This document shows, in pieces, positions 1 through 8,971 of a DNA stretch of 64,000 bases. Source of the stretch: Mesorhizobium sp. L-2-11. Its GTDB lineage: Bacteria > Pseudomonadota > Alphaproteobacteria > Rhizobiales > Rhizobiaceae. Position 1 is the first letter of the stretch; each line of letters starts with the position of its first letter. Made by a program: the position numbers and the translations under genes. Location of the stretch: assembly GCF_016756595.1 (NCBI RefSeq), contig NZ_AP023257.1, positions 3,302,001 to 3,366,000 on the forward strand. The letters are read 5' to 3'. The notes under the pieces are model-generated. The model did not search any database and was not told the DNA's origin. It worked only from the letters and a program-made list of their open reading frames with translations.

Positions 1-1
1 G

Positions 2-382
2 AAGGCGCTTGCCGGCGACATGTGGGAAAGCCTCAGAGTGGTCATCGAGCAGGACGCCAAGGCGCCGAATTCAATGATCCGCGCCCATCTCGCCAACATG
101 TTCGTCGAGGTCGGCCGCCATCTTGCCGGCGACGCGCAGATCAGGGCCGACATGAACCAGGGGTTCATCGTGGCGCTGTCTTCGTTCGTCGAAAGCCAGA
201 AGAGCGGCGTCTCGAAATTCATCGCCGACCAGGTCAAGCGCTGGGACCTGGCCCAACTCACCAGGCTGATCGAGATGAACATCGGCAGGGACCTGCAATA
301 CATTCGCTTTAACGGCATGGTCATCGGCGGCCTGGCCGGCGTCGTGCTCCATACCCTGGAACGGCTGTTCCTAGTCGACTGA
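2..382 (+). CDS. DUF445 family membrane protein, C-terminal part
   Basis: The reading frame is open from the left edge of the window, so this is the 3' end of a longer gene. About 126 residues are visible, with the amphipathic helical tail typical of DUF445 (YjiN-like) proteins: a basic stretch around QVKRWD, a conserved RLIEMNIGRDLQYIRFNG block, and a final hydrophobic segment (GGLAGVVLHTLERLFLV) that is probably membrane-inserted. DUF445 proteins are predicted inner-membrane proteins without an agreed function. The ATG at position 20 is internal and should not be used as the start. Confidence 0.75.
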   Translation, partial: KALAGDMWESLRVVIEQDAKAPNSMIRAHLANMFVEVGRHLAGDAQIRADMNQGFIVALSSFVESQKSGVSKFIADQVKRWDLAQLTRLIEMNIGRDLQYIRFNGMVIGGLAGVVLHTLERLFLVD

Positions 383-479
383 GCCGCGATGTATTGCGCC
401 TTCGAATGGACCGCGAAGCTCCAGTGCCCTATTGTTTCTCTTCAGCTGCCGCATTCGCAGCAACAGGGGAGACGCCACC

Positions 480-908
480 GTGGCAAAGCAACCGGAATCC
501 GACACATTCATGGACATTTTCGGCAGGTTCGGCCGCGACTTGAAGCTGCCGAACGTCGATGTCGAGGCGATCCTCAGCCATCATCGAAAGAACCTCGAAG
601 CACTGGAAAAGTCGGCCAGGGCAAGTGCTGCCGGAGCGTCGTCGCTGCTTTCGAGACAACGCGAGATGCTGCAGGACACGCTGCACGAGATCGCCGACAT
701 GGTGCAGGACTACAGGGCTCCGGGCGATCCTCAGGAACTGATGGCCAAGCAAGCGGCGTTCGCCAGGAAATCCTTCGAAACCGCATTGAAGAATGCCGGC
801 GAGGTGGCCGAGCTGGCCAGGAAGTCCGGCACCGAATCGGTCGAGATCCTGCGCGAGCGCATCAAGGAGGCGATGGCGGAAATCCGCAGCGGCTACGACA
901 AGAAGTAG
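480..908 (+). CDS. phasin family protein
   Basis: A 142-residue, almost entirely helical, alanine-rich and charged protein. The pattern FMDIFGRFGRDLKLPNVDVE followed by a long amphipathic helix matches Phasin_2-type proteins, which coat polyhydroxyalkanoate granules in the cytoplasm. I chose the GTG at 480 because AGGGGAG lies 7-8 bases upstream and the phasin homology begins there; the upstream ATG at 432 would add an unlikely cysteine- and arginine-rich leader. The next gene is a MaoC-type hydratase, a class often linked to fatty acyl-CoA and PHA metabolism, but the 250-base gap argues against one simple operon. Confidence 0.75.
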   Translation: MAKQPESDTFMDIFGRFGRDLKLPNVDVEAILSHHRKNLEALEKSARASAAGASSLLSRQREMLQDTLHEIADMVQDYRAPGDPQELMAKQAAFARKSFETALKNAGEVAELARKSGTESVEILRERIKEAMAEIRSGYDKK

Positions 909-1154
909 GCTGTTCCCAAGCAGTTTTTCTCCCATCAAATCCGGCTGGTGAAGGCCTGGATGTTGGCCTTTGGGCTCGCCGAGGCGAACAAAGTTCCTCT
1001 TGCCCGACAATCCTGTTTTCCCCGCTGAACACCGGCACTGGGCCCGCCACTGGCGCGATCCGGCCGAGGATATCGCAGCCGAACACACTGACCGAATTGA
1101 CAGAGGCGGCCGGTTCGTGGTCCGGAGGCAGGGCAAGCGATCGGGAAAGCAGGA

Positions 1155-1655
1155 ATGACGCAAATACGGCTGAGGCCGCCGCCGACCTACGAACAGCTCA
1201 GGACGATGACAGGGCAGGAGCTTGGCGTGTCGGACTGGACGACGGTCGACCAGAGCCGCATCGACCAGTTTGCCGAATGCACCGGCGACCGCCAATGGAT
1301 CCATGTCGATCCAGAGCGGGCGAAGCGGCAGAGCCCGTTCCGCGCCACCATCGCGCATGGCTATCTGACGCTGTCGATCATCGGCGCGCTGGCGCTCGAC
1401 ATGGGCATCGTGCCGGACAACACGCAAGCCGTCTTCAACTATGGCTTCGACAAGGTGCGGTTCCTGGCGCCGGTCAGGGCCGGTGCGCGCATCAGGCTGC
1501 GCATCACGCTGATGTCCATGGAGGACAAAGGCCCCGGCCAGTATCTGATGAAGGCCGCCAACATCGTCGAGATCGAAGGTGAGAAGAAGCCGGCGCTGAC
1601 CGCCGAAACACTGGTCATGCTCTATGAGCGGCGGCGCAGGCGGGCAGGGGCGTGA
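1155..1655 (+). CDS. MaoC family (R)-specific enoyl-CoA hydratase-like dehydratase
   Basis: A 166-residue hot-dog fold protein. The hydratase-2 signature is visible: the catalytic Asp and His in CTGDRQWIHVDPERA, followed by FRATIAHGYLTLS (roughly residues 45-78). The family hydrates trans-2-enoyl-CoA to (R)-3-hydroxyacyl-CoA, or a related substrate, in the cytoplasm. Single-domain length is normal. The phasin gene upstream makes a link to PHA precursor supply possible, but this is inference. The gene is convergent with the MocR gene that follows, and a hairpin lies between them. Confidence 0.85.
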   Translation: MTQIRLRPPPTYEQLRTMTGQELGVSDWTTVDQSRIDQFAECTGDRQWIHVDPERAKRQSPFRATIAHGYLTLSIIGALALDMGIVPDNTQAVFNYGFDKVRFLAPVRAGARIRLRITLMSMEDKGPGQYLMKAANIVEIEGEKKPALTAETLVMLYERRRRRAGA

Positions 1656-1674
1656 GCGGCGAAGCGCAATCTCG

Positions 1675-1697
1675 CCTTCTCCCACAAGGGGAGAAGG
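1675..1697. terminator. intergenic hairpin between convergent maoC-type and mocR-type genes
   Basis: A 9-bp perfect stem (CCTTCTCCC / GGGAGAAGG) with an ACAA loop lies between two convergent genes. It lacks a T-run. The same CTTCTCCCC-type stem occurs twice at 54.6-54.75 kb, so this is probably a small member of a rhizobial hairpin repeat family that may also act as a bidirectional terminator. Confidence 0.5.
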
Positions 1698-1712
1698 GAG
1701 AGAGCCGAAAAT

Positions 1713-3116
1713 TCAACGCGACATCGCCTCTTCGAGCGTCCTGAAAATTCTCTCATCCTCCGACTGCGCGACGTTGAAGCGCAGGAAACGGCTGGCTGTC
1801 TGGGACAGGCTGAACGCATTGCCGGGCGCCAGCACGACATTGGCCGCCAAGGCGCGGCGGGCTATATCAGCTGCATCGACGCCTTCCGGCAGGCTGCACC
1901 ACAAGAACATGCCGCTCGGCTGGTCGATCCACGGCACGATGCCGATCGCCTTCAGGCGGCTGCTTGTCTCAGCCATGGCGCGTGAAAGCCGCATGCGCAG
2001 CAAATCGACGTGCTTGCGATAGCTGCCGTCCTTCAGCAGCGTCTGCACCAGTTCGGAGGCAAGCCTGCCGCTGCCGAAGGATGTGGCGATCTTGAGGTCG
2101 GTTAGCCCTTCCATCCAGTCGCGCGGAGCTGCGATGAAACCGCAGCGCACCGACGCCGAAAGCGTCTTGGAGAAGCTGCCGATATGGACGACGCGACCAA
2201 GACCGTCGAACGCCGCCAGCCTGGGCGCCGGCGTGTGTTCGAAGTCGGCAAAGATATCGTCTTCGATGATCGTCAGATCGGATTGGTCGGCGAGCTTGAG
2301 CAATCGGTGGGCGACGACCGGCGACAGAATTGCACCCGTTGGATTGTGAAGCGCGGAATTGGTGATGTAGAGGCGCGGCCGGTGCGCGATCAGCGCCTGC
2401 GCGAACAGCTCGATATCCGGCCCCGACGGCGTGTAGGGAACGCCGACCACCTTGGCCCGGTGAGCGCGCAGCAGGGCATGGAAGTTGAAATAGCAGGGAT
2501 CGTCCACCAGCACCGTGTCGCCCGGCTCGAGCAGGAACCGGCACAGGAGGTCGATGGCCTGGGTCCCCGATTCCGTCAGCATGATCTGGGCGGGAGAGGC
2601 CTCGATGCCGTGCTCTGCCATGCGCCGGGCGAGCAGATAACGCAGCGGCGGCAGCCCGAGCGGGGTGCCGTAGTCGGTCAGCGTGACATCTTCGCCGCGT
2701 GCCATTGTCCGCAGCGCCCGGCGCAATCCAGCCTCCGGCAGCCATGATGCCGGCAGCCAGCCGCAGCCGGGTTTGAGCACGCTGTCGCCGGCTTCCAGCG
2801 ACTGGCGCGAAACCCAGAGCGGATCGACGGCACGGTCGAGCCTGGGGCCGATCTCGGCCAGCGACAAGGGAGCCAGCGGTCCGGCGGCATAAAAACCCGA
2901 GCCTGGACGCGAGCGGATGATGCCTTCCGCCGCAAGCCGCTCATAGGCTTCGACCACGGTGGATTTGGAAACCTGCATGGTTTTCGCGAAAGCCCGGATC
3001 GAAGGCAGTCGTGTTCCCGGTGTCAGGCTGCGTGCCGCGATCCGGTGCCTGATCGTCGCCATGACGCTTTCGACAAGCGTCCCGCTGCCGGCACTCGCCG
3101 TCGCCTGCTCGTCCAT
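1713..3116 (-). CDS. MocR/GntR-type PLP-dependent transcriptional regulator
   Basis: A 467-residue protein with an N-terminal winged helix (about residues 10-80; TRLPSIRAFAKTMQVSKSTVVEAY is the GntR recognition helix region) fused to a fold-type I aminotransferase domain. The PLP-binding lysine is in SFSKTLSASVR, and the IIEDDIFADF motif holds the PLP-ring Asp. MocR proteins sense PLP or amino-acid-like effectors and often control the divergent neighbour, here an EamA transporter. A perfect inverted repeat lies in the shared intergenic region at 3139-3156. Length is typical of the family. Confidence 0.9.
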   Translation of the reverse strand: MDEQATASAGSGTLVESVMATIRHRIAARSLTPGTRLPSIRAFAKTMQVSKSTVVEAYERLAAEGIIRSRPGSGFYAAGPLAPLSLAEIGPRLDRAVDPLWVSRQSLEAGDSVLKPGCGWLPASWLPEAGLRRALRTMARGEDVTLTDYGTPLGLPPLRYLLARRMAEHGIEASPAQIMLTESGTQAIDLLCRFLLEPGDTVLVDDPCYFNFHALLRAHRAKVVGVPYTPSGPDIELFAQALIAHRPRLYITNSALHNPTGAILSPVVAHRLLKLADQSDLTIIEDDIFADFEHTPAPRLAAFDGLGRVVHIGSFSKTLSASVRCGFIAAPRDWMEGLTDLKIATSFGSGRLASELVQTLLKDGSYRKHVDLLRMRLSRAMAETSSRLKAIGIVPWIDQPSGMFLWCSLPEGVDAADIARRALAANVVLAPGNAFSLSQTASRFLRFNVAQSEDERIFRTLEEAMSR

Positions 3117-3138
3117 CCGTACTGCTCAACCTACCATG

Positions 3139-3156
3139 ACAGTTTTGTCGAACTGT
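3139..3156. promoter_or_regulatory. candidate MocR operator
   Basis: ACAGTT-TTGTCG-AACTGT is a perfect 6-bp inverted repeat with a 6-base spacer in the 107-bp gap between the divergent mocR-type and EamA genes. Its position is right for control of both; binding is inferred. Confidence 0.45.
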
Positions 3157-3223
3157 ACCTCATTGTCTCTGGTGGCGCCATATGTTCCGGCCCGATAGAG
3201 GGCGAGAACATCAGGAGCGTGCG

Positions 3224-4087
3224 ATGGACAAGGCGGCGGGCGGCTGGATCAACGGATTCGTAGGCGTGCTGATTTTCAGCGGATCGCTCCCGGCAACGCG
3301 CGTCGCAGTGATGGATTTCGATCCGGCCTTCCTGACCGTCCCCCGCGCTGCCACGGCAGGCATCCTCGGCCTCGCGCTGCTGCTCGTTTTTCGCCAGAAG
3401 CGTCCGGAGCGGCAGGATCTGTTGTCGTTGGCTATCGTGGCGCTCGGCGTCGTGGTCGGCTTTCCGCTGCTGACCGCGTTGGCGCTCAAGCACATCACCT
3501 CGGCCCATTCCATCATCTTCGTTGGCCTGTTGCCGCTGGCAACAGCGATCTTCGGCGTCATTCGCGGCGGCGATCGCCCCAAACCGGCTTTCTGGCTGTT
3601 TTCGTGCCTTGGCAGCGCCCTTGTCGCCGGTTTTGCGGTGACGCAAGGTGTGGCAGCCGCGCCGCTTGGCGACATGCTGATGCTGGCCGCAATTGTCCTG
3701 TGCGGACTGGGCTATGCGGAAGGCGCCACGTTGTCCCGCAAACTCGGCGGCTGGCAGGTGATCTCATGGGCGCTGGTGTTCTCGCTGCCGGTCATGCTCG
3801 CCCTGACGCTCATCACCATGCCGCCGTCGCTCGAAAACGTCGGCAAGGCCGCCTGGATCGGCCTGGCCTACGTCTCGCTGTTCAGCATGCTGATCGGTTT
3901 TGTGTTCTGGTATCGCGGACTGGCGCAAGGCGGCATCGCTGCCGTCGGGCAGTTGCAGCTTCTCCAGCCTTTCTTCGGCCTTGGGCTGGCGGCAATGCTG
4001 CTAAACGAGCAGGTCAGTCCTGCGATGATCGCCGTCACCGCAGCCGTCGTGCTTTCCGTGGTCGGTGCGAAGAAATGTGCGCGGTAA
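3224..4087 (+). CDS. EamA/DMT superfamily transporter
   Basis: A 287-residue protein with about ten hydrophobic segments and two EamA repeats, the usual architecture of drug/metabolite transporters in the inner membrane. The start at 3224 is supported by AGGAG 8 bases upstream; an in-frame ATG at 3182 has no such site and would add a charged leader. Substrate cannot be read from the sequence. Divergence from a MocR-type PLP-sensing regulator suggests export of an amino acid, amine or vitamin B6-like compound, but this is inference. Confidence 0.85.
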   Translation: MDKAAGGWINGFVGVLIFSGSLPATRVAVMDFDPAFLTVPRAATAGILGLALLLVFRQKRPERQDLLSLAIVALGVVVGFPLLTALALKHITSAHSIIFVGLLPLATAIFGVIRGGDRPKPAFWLFSCLGSALVAGFAVTQGVAAAPLGDMLMLAAIVLCGLGYAEGATLSRKLGGWQVISWALVFSLPVMLALTLITMPPSLENVGKAAWIGLAYVSLFSMLIGFVFWYRGLAQGGIAAVGQLQLLQPFFGLGLAAMLLNEQVSPAMIAVTAAVVLSVVGAKKCAR

Positions 4088-4142
4088 GGCAGGCCGTTTG
4101 AATGCAGCCGATGCGATGTTGTGTCGAGCGCGCTAGGGCCGC

Positions 4143-5072
4143 TCAGTCCTGGTTTTGCAGCGCTGACTGTAACCTGTCATATGTTGGCGCAAGTGTTCGC
4201 AACGCAGTGGCGGCTGCCGCGTCGTCGCCAATGACCAAGGGGTGCTGAGTCGAGCCAATGAGCCGCGCCTGTTCGGCCGCGATTCGCGAGGCTTCGGTAT
4301 ATCCGGCTCGCGCCAAGCAGGTCGCGGCATCTGCAACACGGCGAGCGCCAACCCGGATCGCAAAGTGGATCAGATGGCCACGCAATTCCTCATCGCAATC
4401 GTTTTCGATGAGCGTAGCGAGAGCTTCAGCGGCTGCGCCGTTTCCGAGACTGCCAGCTGGCATGTTGTGATCACCGCACATCGATAGCCACTGGATGGCG
4501 GTTGGGATCGAGGCCTTGATGGCTTCGACATCGGACACTTTCGCGAACTGACTGAAGCCAGTGCGCATCGTATAGGGCATACCGTAGTCAATCGTCTCGG
4601 CTCGCCAGGCCGCCATGAAATCCGTCAGTGGCAGAGAAGTATAGGGATAGCCCTGGGGGTCGTGCATGAGAACATGGTCCTCGACGACATCGATGACGAC
4701 GACATAATGGTCTGCGCCGATCGGCCCCGTCTTGCCCGGTTGATGCGACAGGTGTCCCATCTCGATGGGACCAATCCATACCGGGCCATCCGCAAGGGAG
4801 ACCCGCAAGCGGGCGAGGGCGTCTGTGGCATTGCTGCCGCTGACGGCCGAGGACGTCCAGCCAAGCGCGGTCAACGCTGCGTCAAAACCTGCCTCGGGCG
4901 TCCAGCCATAGGGGTCGAAGAACGGCAACGTGCCGCCGATCAGCTGCATCCCAAATGGGCTGCCTGTAGCGATCTCAATGACTGCCGTGGGCGGTGCATC
5001 GGCTCCGAACATCATTGCAAACGAGTTCGCGTAACAGTACGGACCAGAGCCGGTGTAGGGAACGTGCGTCAT
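4143..5072 (-). CDS. C39/BtrH-like cysteine-peptidase-fold protein
   Basis: A 309-residue protein. The N-terminal half (residues 1-170) shows a papain-like/C39 arrangement: Cys near residue 12 in GPYCYANSFAMMFG, His in IGADHYVVVIDV, and Asp in LMHDPQGYPY. This resembles the BtrH N-terminal domain, an acyl or peptidyl transferase/peptidase fold. The C-terminal half is alanine-rich and helical, with no recognised domain. I prefer the ATG at 5072, with GGTGAGAG upstream, over the ATG at 5108, which has no Shine-Dalgarno. No signal peptide is visible, so it is probably cytoplasmic. It lies downstream of an alcohol dehydrogenase with a 182-bp gap that contains a TTGACA box. Substrate is unknown. 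Confidence 0.6.
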   Translation of the reverse strand: MTHVPYTGSGPYCYANSFAMMFGADAPPTAVIEIATGSPFGMQLIGGTLPFFDPYGWTPEAGFDAALTALGWTSSAVSGSNATDALARLRVSLADGPVWIGPIEMGHLSHQPGKTGPIGADHYVVVIDVVEDHVLMHDPQGYPYTSLPLTDFMAAWRAETIDYGMPYTMRTGFSQFAKVSDVEAIKASIPTAIQWLSMCGDHNMPAGSLGNGAAAEALATLIENDCDEELRGHLIHFAIRVGARRVADAATCLARAGYTEASRIAAEQARLIGSTQHPLVIGDDAAAATALRTLAPTYDRLQSALQNQD

Positions 5073-5254
5073 CTTGCTGTCTCTCACCAAAATTTCGGAA
5101 CGAGACATATCAAAGGGGGCAAATTCACAGAAATTGTCAACCTGGAACCGGCTCTGAATCGCCCAAACTAAATGAGAGCGCCGCGCCTGAACTCGATGAC
5201 TCGACAGGTGGAAATTAACGTGAAGCAGTGTGGCGTCGAACAGCAGTCTGCCCT

Positions 5255-6301
5255 TTAGAACTTCGTCACCACGCCGATGCCGATGCCTTCGAAGCCGCCC
5301 ATCGCCATCAAGGCGGCTGGCGCCTCTTCGAGGCTGATTTTCTTGCCGACCAGCAGTTCGGGCTTCAGCTTGCCGGTGCGGATCATCTCCATCATCGCCT
5401 GGTAGCGGTAGGCTTGCATGCCGTGGCTGCCGAGGATTTCGAGCTCGAAGGCGATCACCTTGTCCATCGGGACCTGCGGCCTGGCGTGATCGCCGAGCAT
5501 CAGCCCGACCTGCACATGGCGACCGCGCCGGCGCAGATTGGCAATCGAGTTGAACGAGGTCGTCGGGTGGCCGAGCGCGTCCATCGACATGTGCGCACCG
5601 CCATTGGTGATCTGCTTGACCGCCTTGACCACGTTCGGCGTCTTCGCGGCGTTGATCGTCGCCACCGCGCCGATTTTTTTGGCGAAGTCCAGCTTCTCGT
5701 CGGTCAGGTCGATGGCGATCACGGTGGCGCCCATGGCGCTGGCGATCATGATCGCCGACAGGCCGACGCCGCCGCAGCCATGCACGGCCACCCATTCGCC
5801 TGGCGTCACCCGGCCCTGGTCGACAATGGCGCGGAACGAGGTAACGAAACGGCAGCCGAGGCTGGCGGCGGTGGCGAACTCCATTTCGTCCGGCAAGCGG
5901 ACCAGATTGGTGTCGGCATGGTCGATGGCGACATATTCGGCGAACGAGCCCCAGCCGGTGAAGCCGGGCTGGGTCTGGTGTTCGCAGACCTGATGGTTGC
6001 CCGAGTTGCATTCGAAGCAACGGCCGCAGCCGACGGCGAACGGCACGGTGACGCGCTCGCCGGTCTTCCAGCGGGTCACCTGGTTGCCAGCGGCCACCAC
6101 AACGCCGGCAAGCTCGTGGCCCGGCACATGCGGCAGGCGGATGCCGTCGTCGTGTCCCATCCAGCCGTGCCAGTCGCTGCGGCAGAGCCCGGTCGCCTCG
6201 ACCTTGATGACAACGCCGCCCGGTGCCGGCTCCGGATCGGCAACGGTCTGGATCGTCGGCACCTCACCGAATTTTTCGAAGACAACGGCTTTCATCGGCA
6301 A
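5255..6301 (-). CDS. zinc-dependent alcohol dehydrogenase (MDR family)
   Basis: A 348-residue medium-chain dehydrogenase/reductase. Catalytic zinc ligands are seen in [10 protein letters not shown] (Cys) and VPGHELAG (His-Glu); the structural zinc loop is [16 protein letters not shown] with four cysteines; the Rossmann nucleotide-binding motif is GCGGVGLSA. It probably oxidises a primary or secondary alcohol with NAD(P)+. An alternative ATG two codons in (6295) is equally possible. It lies 26 bp downstream of the maleylacetoacetate isomerase gene on the same strand, so co-transcription is likely. Confidence 0.9.
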   Translation of the reverse strand: MPMKAVVFEKFGEVPTIQTVADPEPAPGGVVIKVEATGLCRSDWHGWMGHDDGIRLPHVPGHELAGVVVAAGNQVTRWKTGERVTVPFAVGCGRCFECNSGNHQVCEHQTQPGFTGWGSFAEYVAIDHADTNLVRLPDEMEFATAASLGCRFVTSFRAIVDQGRVTPGEWVAVHGCGGVGLSAIMIASAMGATVIAIDLTDEKLDFAKKIGAVATINAAKTPNVVKAVKQITNGGAHMSMDALGHPTTSFNSIANLRRRGRHVQVGLMLGDHARPQVPMDKVIAFELEILGSHGMQAYRYQAMMEMIRTGKLKPELLVGKKISLEEAPAALMAMGGFEGIGIGVVTKF

Positions 6302-6327
6302 TTCCTCATGTTTTTGTCCAACTTGCC

Positions 6328-6978
6328 CTACTCGGCATCGATCTGGTTCTCCGGTGCGGCCCTTTGGAAGGCCGGCAACGCCATGCAGGCGGCGCGGATG
6401 CGTGCGATCGTCGGGTAGGGCGTCAGGTCGACGCCGAAGCGGGCATTGCTGGTGACCTGTGCGGCCAGGCAGATGTCGGCCAGCCCCGGCGTGTCGCCAT
6501 GGCAGAATGTCCCGGTTTCGGCTGAGGAAGCCAGAATCTTTTCAAGCGGCTGGAAACCTTCGTTCACCCAGTGCCGGAACCAGTTGGCGACGTCTTCGTC
6601 GCCGGCCCCGAACAGCGTGCGCAGCGAGGTCAGCACGCGCAGATTGTTCACCGGATGGATGTCGCAGGCGATCATCTGCGCCAGCATCCTGACGCGGGCC
6701 CGGCCAGCCGCGTCCTGCGGCAAAAGCGGCGGTTCGGGCCTGGTCTCGTCGAGAAATTCGATGATCGCCAGCGATTGGGTCAGCAACGTGCCGTCGCCGA
6801 GGATCAGTGCCGGCACCAGTCCTTGCGGATTGACCGAGAGATAGGCGGGCTCGAGATGCTCGCCGTGGCGCAGATGATGCGGCACATATTGGTAGGTCAG
6901 GCCCTTCATCTCCAGCGCGATCCGCACCCGGTAGGAGGTGGAGGAGCGGTAGTAGTTATGCAGGACGAGGTCGCTCAT
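6328..6978 (-). CDS. maiA: maleylacetoacetate isomerase / zeta-class glutathione transferase
   Basis: A 216-residue GST-fold protein. The zeta-class active-site segment [15 protein letters not shown] is near the N-terminus, followed by the thioredoxin-like [14 protein letters not shown] with the cis-proline, and [11 protein letters not shown] for glutathione binding. The family isomerises maleylacetoacetate to fumarylacetoacetate in tyrosine/homogentisate catabolism, using glutathione. Other homogentisate pathway genes are not in the window; the next gene on the strand is an alcohol dehydrogenase, so a different glutathione-dependent role in a redox operon remains possible. Confidence 0.82.
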   Translation of the reverse strand: MSDLVLHNYYRSSTSYRVRIALEMKGLTYQYVPHHLRHGEHLEPAYLSVNPQGLVPALILGDGTLLTQSLAIIEFLDETRPEPPLLPQDAAGRARVRMLAQMIACDIHPVNNLRVLTSLRTLFGAGDEDVANWFRHWVNEGFQPLEKILASSAETGTFCHGDTPGLADICLAAQVTSNARFGVDLTPYPTIARIRAACMALPAFQRAAPENQIDAE

Positions 6979-7042
6979 TCCTGCACATTCGGCCGATTTG
7001 GACGGCCGGGCAAGGGCATGATGGTCCGGAAATTGCCATCTC

Positions 7043-7186
7043 AGAGACCGTTTGGAAATTCTACTCTGGCGGTCATCTGATGGCGTTTTCTGCGCTTCCG
7101 GTGCTCACGGACCAGATGTCCGCTGCGCTCCGGTTCTCGAAACCATCATCATACGACTCGCCAGAGCGAATTTCGAAACAGTCTCT
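7043..7186. repeat. nested inverted-repeat intergenic element, copy 1
   Basis: Arms of about 29 bp (7043-7071 and 7159-7186, starting AGAGACCGTTTGGAAATTC and its near complement) enclose an 87-bp centre with a second small stem (CGGAC/GTCCG). The left arm and centre recur at 27571-27682. It lies 96 bp upstream of a NarL-type regulator gene. Confidence 0.7.
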
Positions 7187-7281
7187 ACGCCCTTCGGCCC
7201 GGGATGGCGATGTACTATTTGCCAATAATCTGGCCATGGTCGCTGGGCTATTCTATCCTGCCCTGAACTGAAACGAACGCC

Positions 7282-7965
7282 ATGACCGCAGTCAACGATC
7301 GCGCCCGGTTTCTGATCATCGACGACCACCCGCTGTTTCGCGAGGCGCTGCACAGCGCCGTGCAGATGGCCTATCCGGACGTCGACACTGTCGAGGCGCG
7401 CTCGATTACCGAGGCGTTCGAGCTCCTGGCGGACGCCAAGCCATTCGATCTGGCGCTGCTCGACCTCAGCATGCCAGACGTGCATGGCTTCGACGGACTG
7501 CTGCAGCTTCGAACCCGCTATCCGCGCCTGCCGGTGGTCATCGTTTCGGGGCATGAGGAGCCCAAGATAATTTCCGAGGCGCTGTCCTACGGTGCTGCCG
7601 GTTTCATCCCGAAATCGGCGCGCAAGAGCGACCTGGCCGCCGCCATCCGCTCGGTGATGGAAGGTGCGATCTACGTGCCCGAAACCTATGAAGGCCAGCC
7701 GCCGGACGCCGACAGCACCGACCGCGCCGAGATGGTGCAGCGGCTTGCCAAACTGACGCCGCAGCAATTGCGGGTGCTGCAGATGCTGCGCCAGGGCTTG
7801 CTCAACAAGCAGATCGCCTACGAACTGCAGGTCGGCGAAACCACTGTCAAGGCGCATGTCTCCGAGATCCTGCGCAAGCTCAACGTCTACAGCCGGACGC
7901 AAGCCGTCATCGAGGTTTCGAAGCTCGACAGCGCCGAGCTGTTTCGCGGCCAGGCGGGGTTTTAG
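7282..7965 (+). CDS. NarL/FixJ-type response regulator
   Basis: A 227-residue protein with an N-terminal receiver domain (IIDDHPLFREAL; phospho-acceptor Asp in LALLDLSMPD; conserved Lys in GFIPKSARK) and a C-terminal LuxR helix-turn-helix (LTPQQLRVLQMLRQGLLNKQIAYEL, residues about 150-215). It would bind DNA after phosphorylation by a histidine kinase. The nearest kinase is the hybrid enzyme at 9974-11314, separated by a mobile-element region; pairing with it is plausible, since NosP/NahK-type modules often include such a regulator, but is not shown. Confidence 0.9.
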   Translation: MTAVNDRARFLIIDDHPLFREALHSAVQMAYPDVDTVEARSITEAFELLADAKPFDLALLDLSMPDVHGFDGLLQLRTRYPRLPVVIVSGHEEPKIISEALSYGAAGFIPKSARKSDLAAAIRSVMEGAIYVPETYEGQPPDADSTDRAEMVQRLAKLTPQQLRVLQMLRQGLLNKQIAYELQVGETTVKAHVSEILRKLNVYSRTQAVIEVSKLDSAELFRGQAGF

Positions 7966-7974
7966 GCGCACCCG

Positions 7975-8220
7975 TTAGGGCGAGTAAACTTTCACTGAGA
8001 ACTCACCTTTTTCCGTCCAGAGCCGCAAAGGGCCTGATAGATCGCGCATCTCCGGAGAAGATAGAGTAAACAAAATATGGATTCGAATATATTCTTTTGA
8101 TCTAGATGAAATTGTACAATCGCAACTAAAACTGTCTGCGGTTTCCAAATTTGTCAGAATACCAGGAAAACTGTTTGCGCTTTCCGGAGTGGCATTTATT
8201 TGAACGTCTATTGTTTTCAT
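7975..8220 (-). CDS. small hypothetical protein
   Basis: An 81-residue ORF starting MKTIDVQIN, convergent with the response regulator and ending 9 bp from it. It has no recognised domain; two cysteines (SFSCDCTIS) are central and the C-terminal half looks beta-rich. Its first ~45 codons are duplicated 1.6 kb away (9710-9871), where the reading frame is cut short. That conservation under duplication supports it being a genuine gene. Low GC compared with its neighbours suggests acquisition. Confidence 0.45.
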   Translation of the reverse strand: MKTIDVQINATPESANSFPGILTNLETADSFSCDCTISSRSKEYIRIHILFTLSSPEMRDLSGPLRLWTEKGEFSVKVYSP

Positions 8221-8288
8221 TAGAAAGTGTCCTGAATTTCGACGAAGTTGGTCATAGGGACAGGATCGCGCCGAATACGCTGACAGTG
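8082..8288. repeat. direct repeat, copy 1 (small gene 5' part and upstream)
   Basis: About 207 bp that recur in the same orientation at 9721-9939 with scattered mismatches and a short indel. The unit spans the 5' half and promoter region of the small gene at 7975-8220 and stops at TGACAGTG, where the RAYT element joins. Confidence 0.85.
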
Positions 8289-8290
8289 AT

Positions 8291-8971
8291 TTACGGTGAC
8301 AGTGCACCATTTTTCTTTCGTCGCCTGCCTCGTTTTCCTGGTTTCACGGCCTTGCCGATTTGCTCGGCAATCCGGTCCAGAAACGCGTCATTGCCCACCG
8401 GCCGACCGATGCTCTCGGCCTTACGCAGCGCGTCGAAAGCAGCAACATCCGTGTCGAGTAAATCGAACAGCCCTGTCGACGATGGCAGCCGGTCCTTCAT
8501 CGGCCTCAGATCGGTAACACCGTCGGGTTCATTCGTCTGATGCGCCCGAGCGCTTGACCAGGGCCAATCCGCCGCCTGCTTCACCAGTCCTGCGCGCACA
8601 GGGTTCAGTCCGACATAGCGCACTGCCGACAGCAGGTGATCCTCGTCCATGGCAACGGCACCGAAGCGGCCTTGCCAGAAATGCCCGGTTCTCTTTTGCC
8701 GCGCGTGGATGATCCCTGCATAGGAGCGGTGCACCTTGGCGAGCGCGCGCCGCAGGCCATCCGCATCGGCCGGCGTCAGGATCAGGTGCACATGGTTCGG
8801 CATCAGGCACCACGCCCAGATGCCAACATCGGCGAGCCGGCAATGCTCGACCAGCAGTCGCTTGTAAAGCGCATAGTCTTCGGGTGTGAAAAACACTTTG
8901 GCGCGGCCGTTGCCCCGTTGCGTCACGTGGTGCGGCATACCGGGAACGATAATGCGAGCAAGGCGAGCCAT
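8291..8971 (-). CDS. REP-associated tyrosine transposase (RAYT, Y1/HUH)
   Basis: A 226-residue transposase. The HUH metal-binding motif is in LMPNHVHLIL, the catalytic tyrosine helix is SYAGIIHARQKRTGHF, and the family motif HFWQGRFGAVAMD follows. A lysine/arginine-rich tail (KRGRRRKKNG) ends the protein; the last four codons are formed by the element's own terminal repeat. RAYTs nick single-stranded REP-type hairpins and can mobilise them. Here the likely substrate is the GGTGACAGTGCAC palindromic end. The gene appears intact. Confidence 0.88.
   Translation of the reverse strand: MARLARIIVPGMPHHVTQRGNGRAKVFFTPEDYALYKRLLVEHCRLADVGIWAWCLMPNHVHLILTPADADGLRRALAKVHRSYAGIIHARQKRTGHFWQGRFGAVAMDEDHLLSAVRYVGLNPVRAGLVKQAADWPWSSARAHQTNEPDGVTDLRPMKDRLPSSTGLFDLLDTDVAAFDALRKAESIGRPVGNDAFLDRIAEQIGKAVKPGKRGRRRKKNGALSP

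Noticed and set aside
389..1582. 397-codon plus-strand ORF across the phasin and MaoC genes
   Set aside because: It overlaps two convincing genes in another frame and has no recognisable domain.
5073..6020. Long upstream extension of the C39-like ORF
   Set aside because: It covers the alcohol dehydrogenase in another frame; the protein family starts near 5072.
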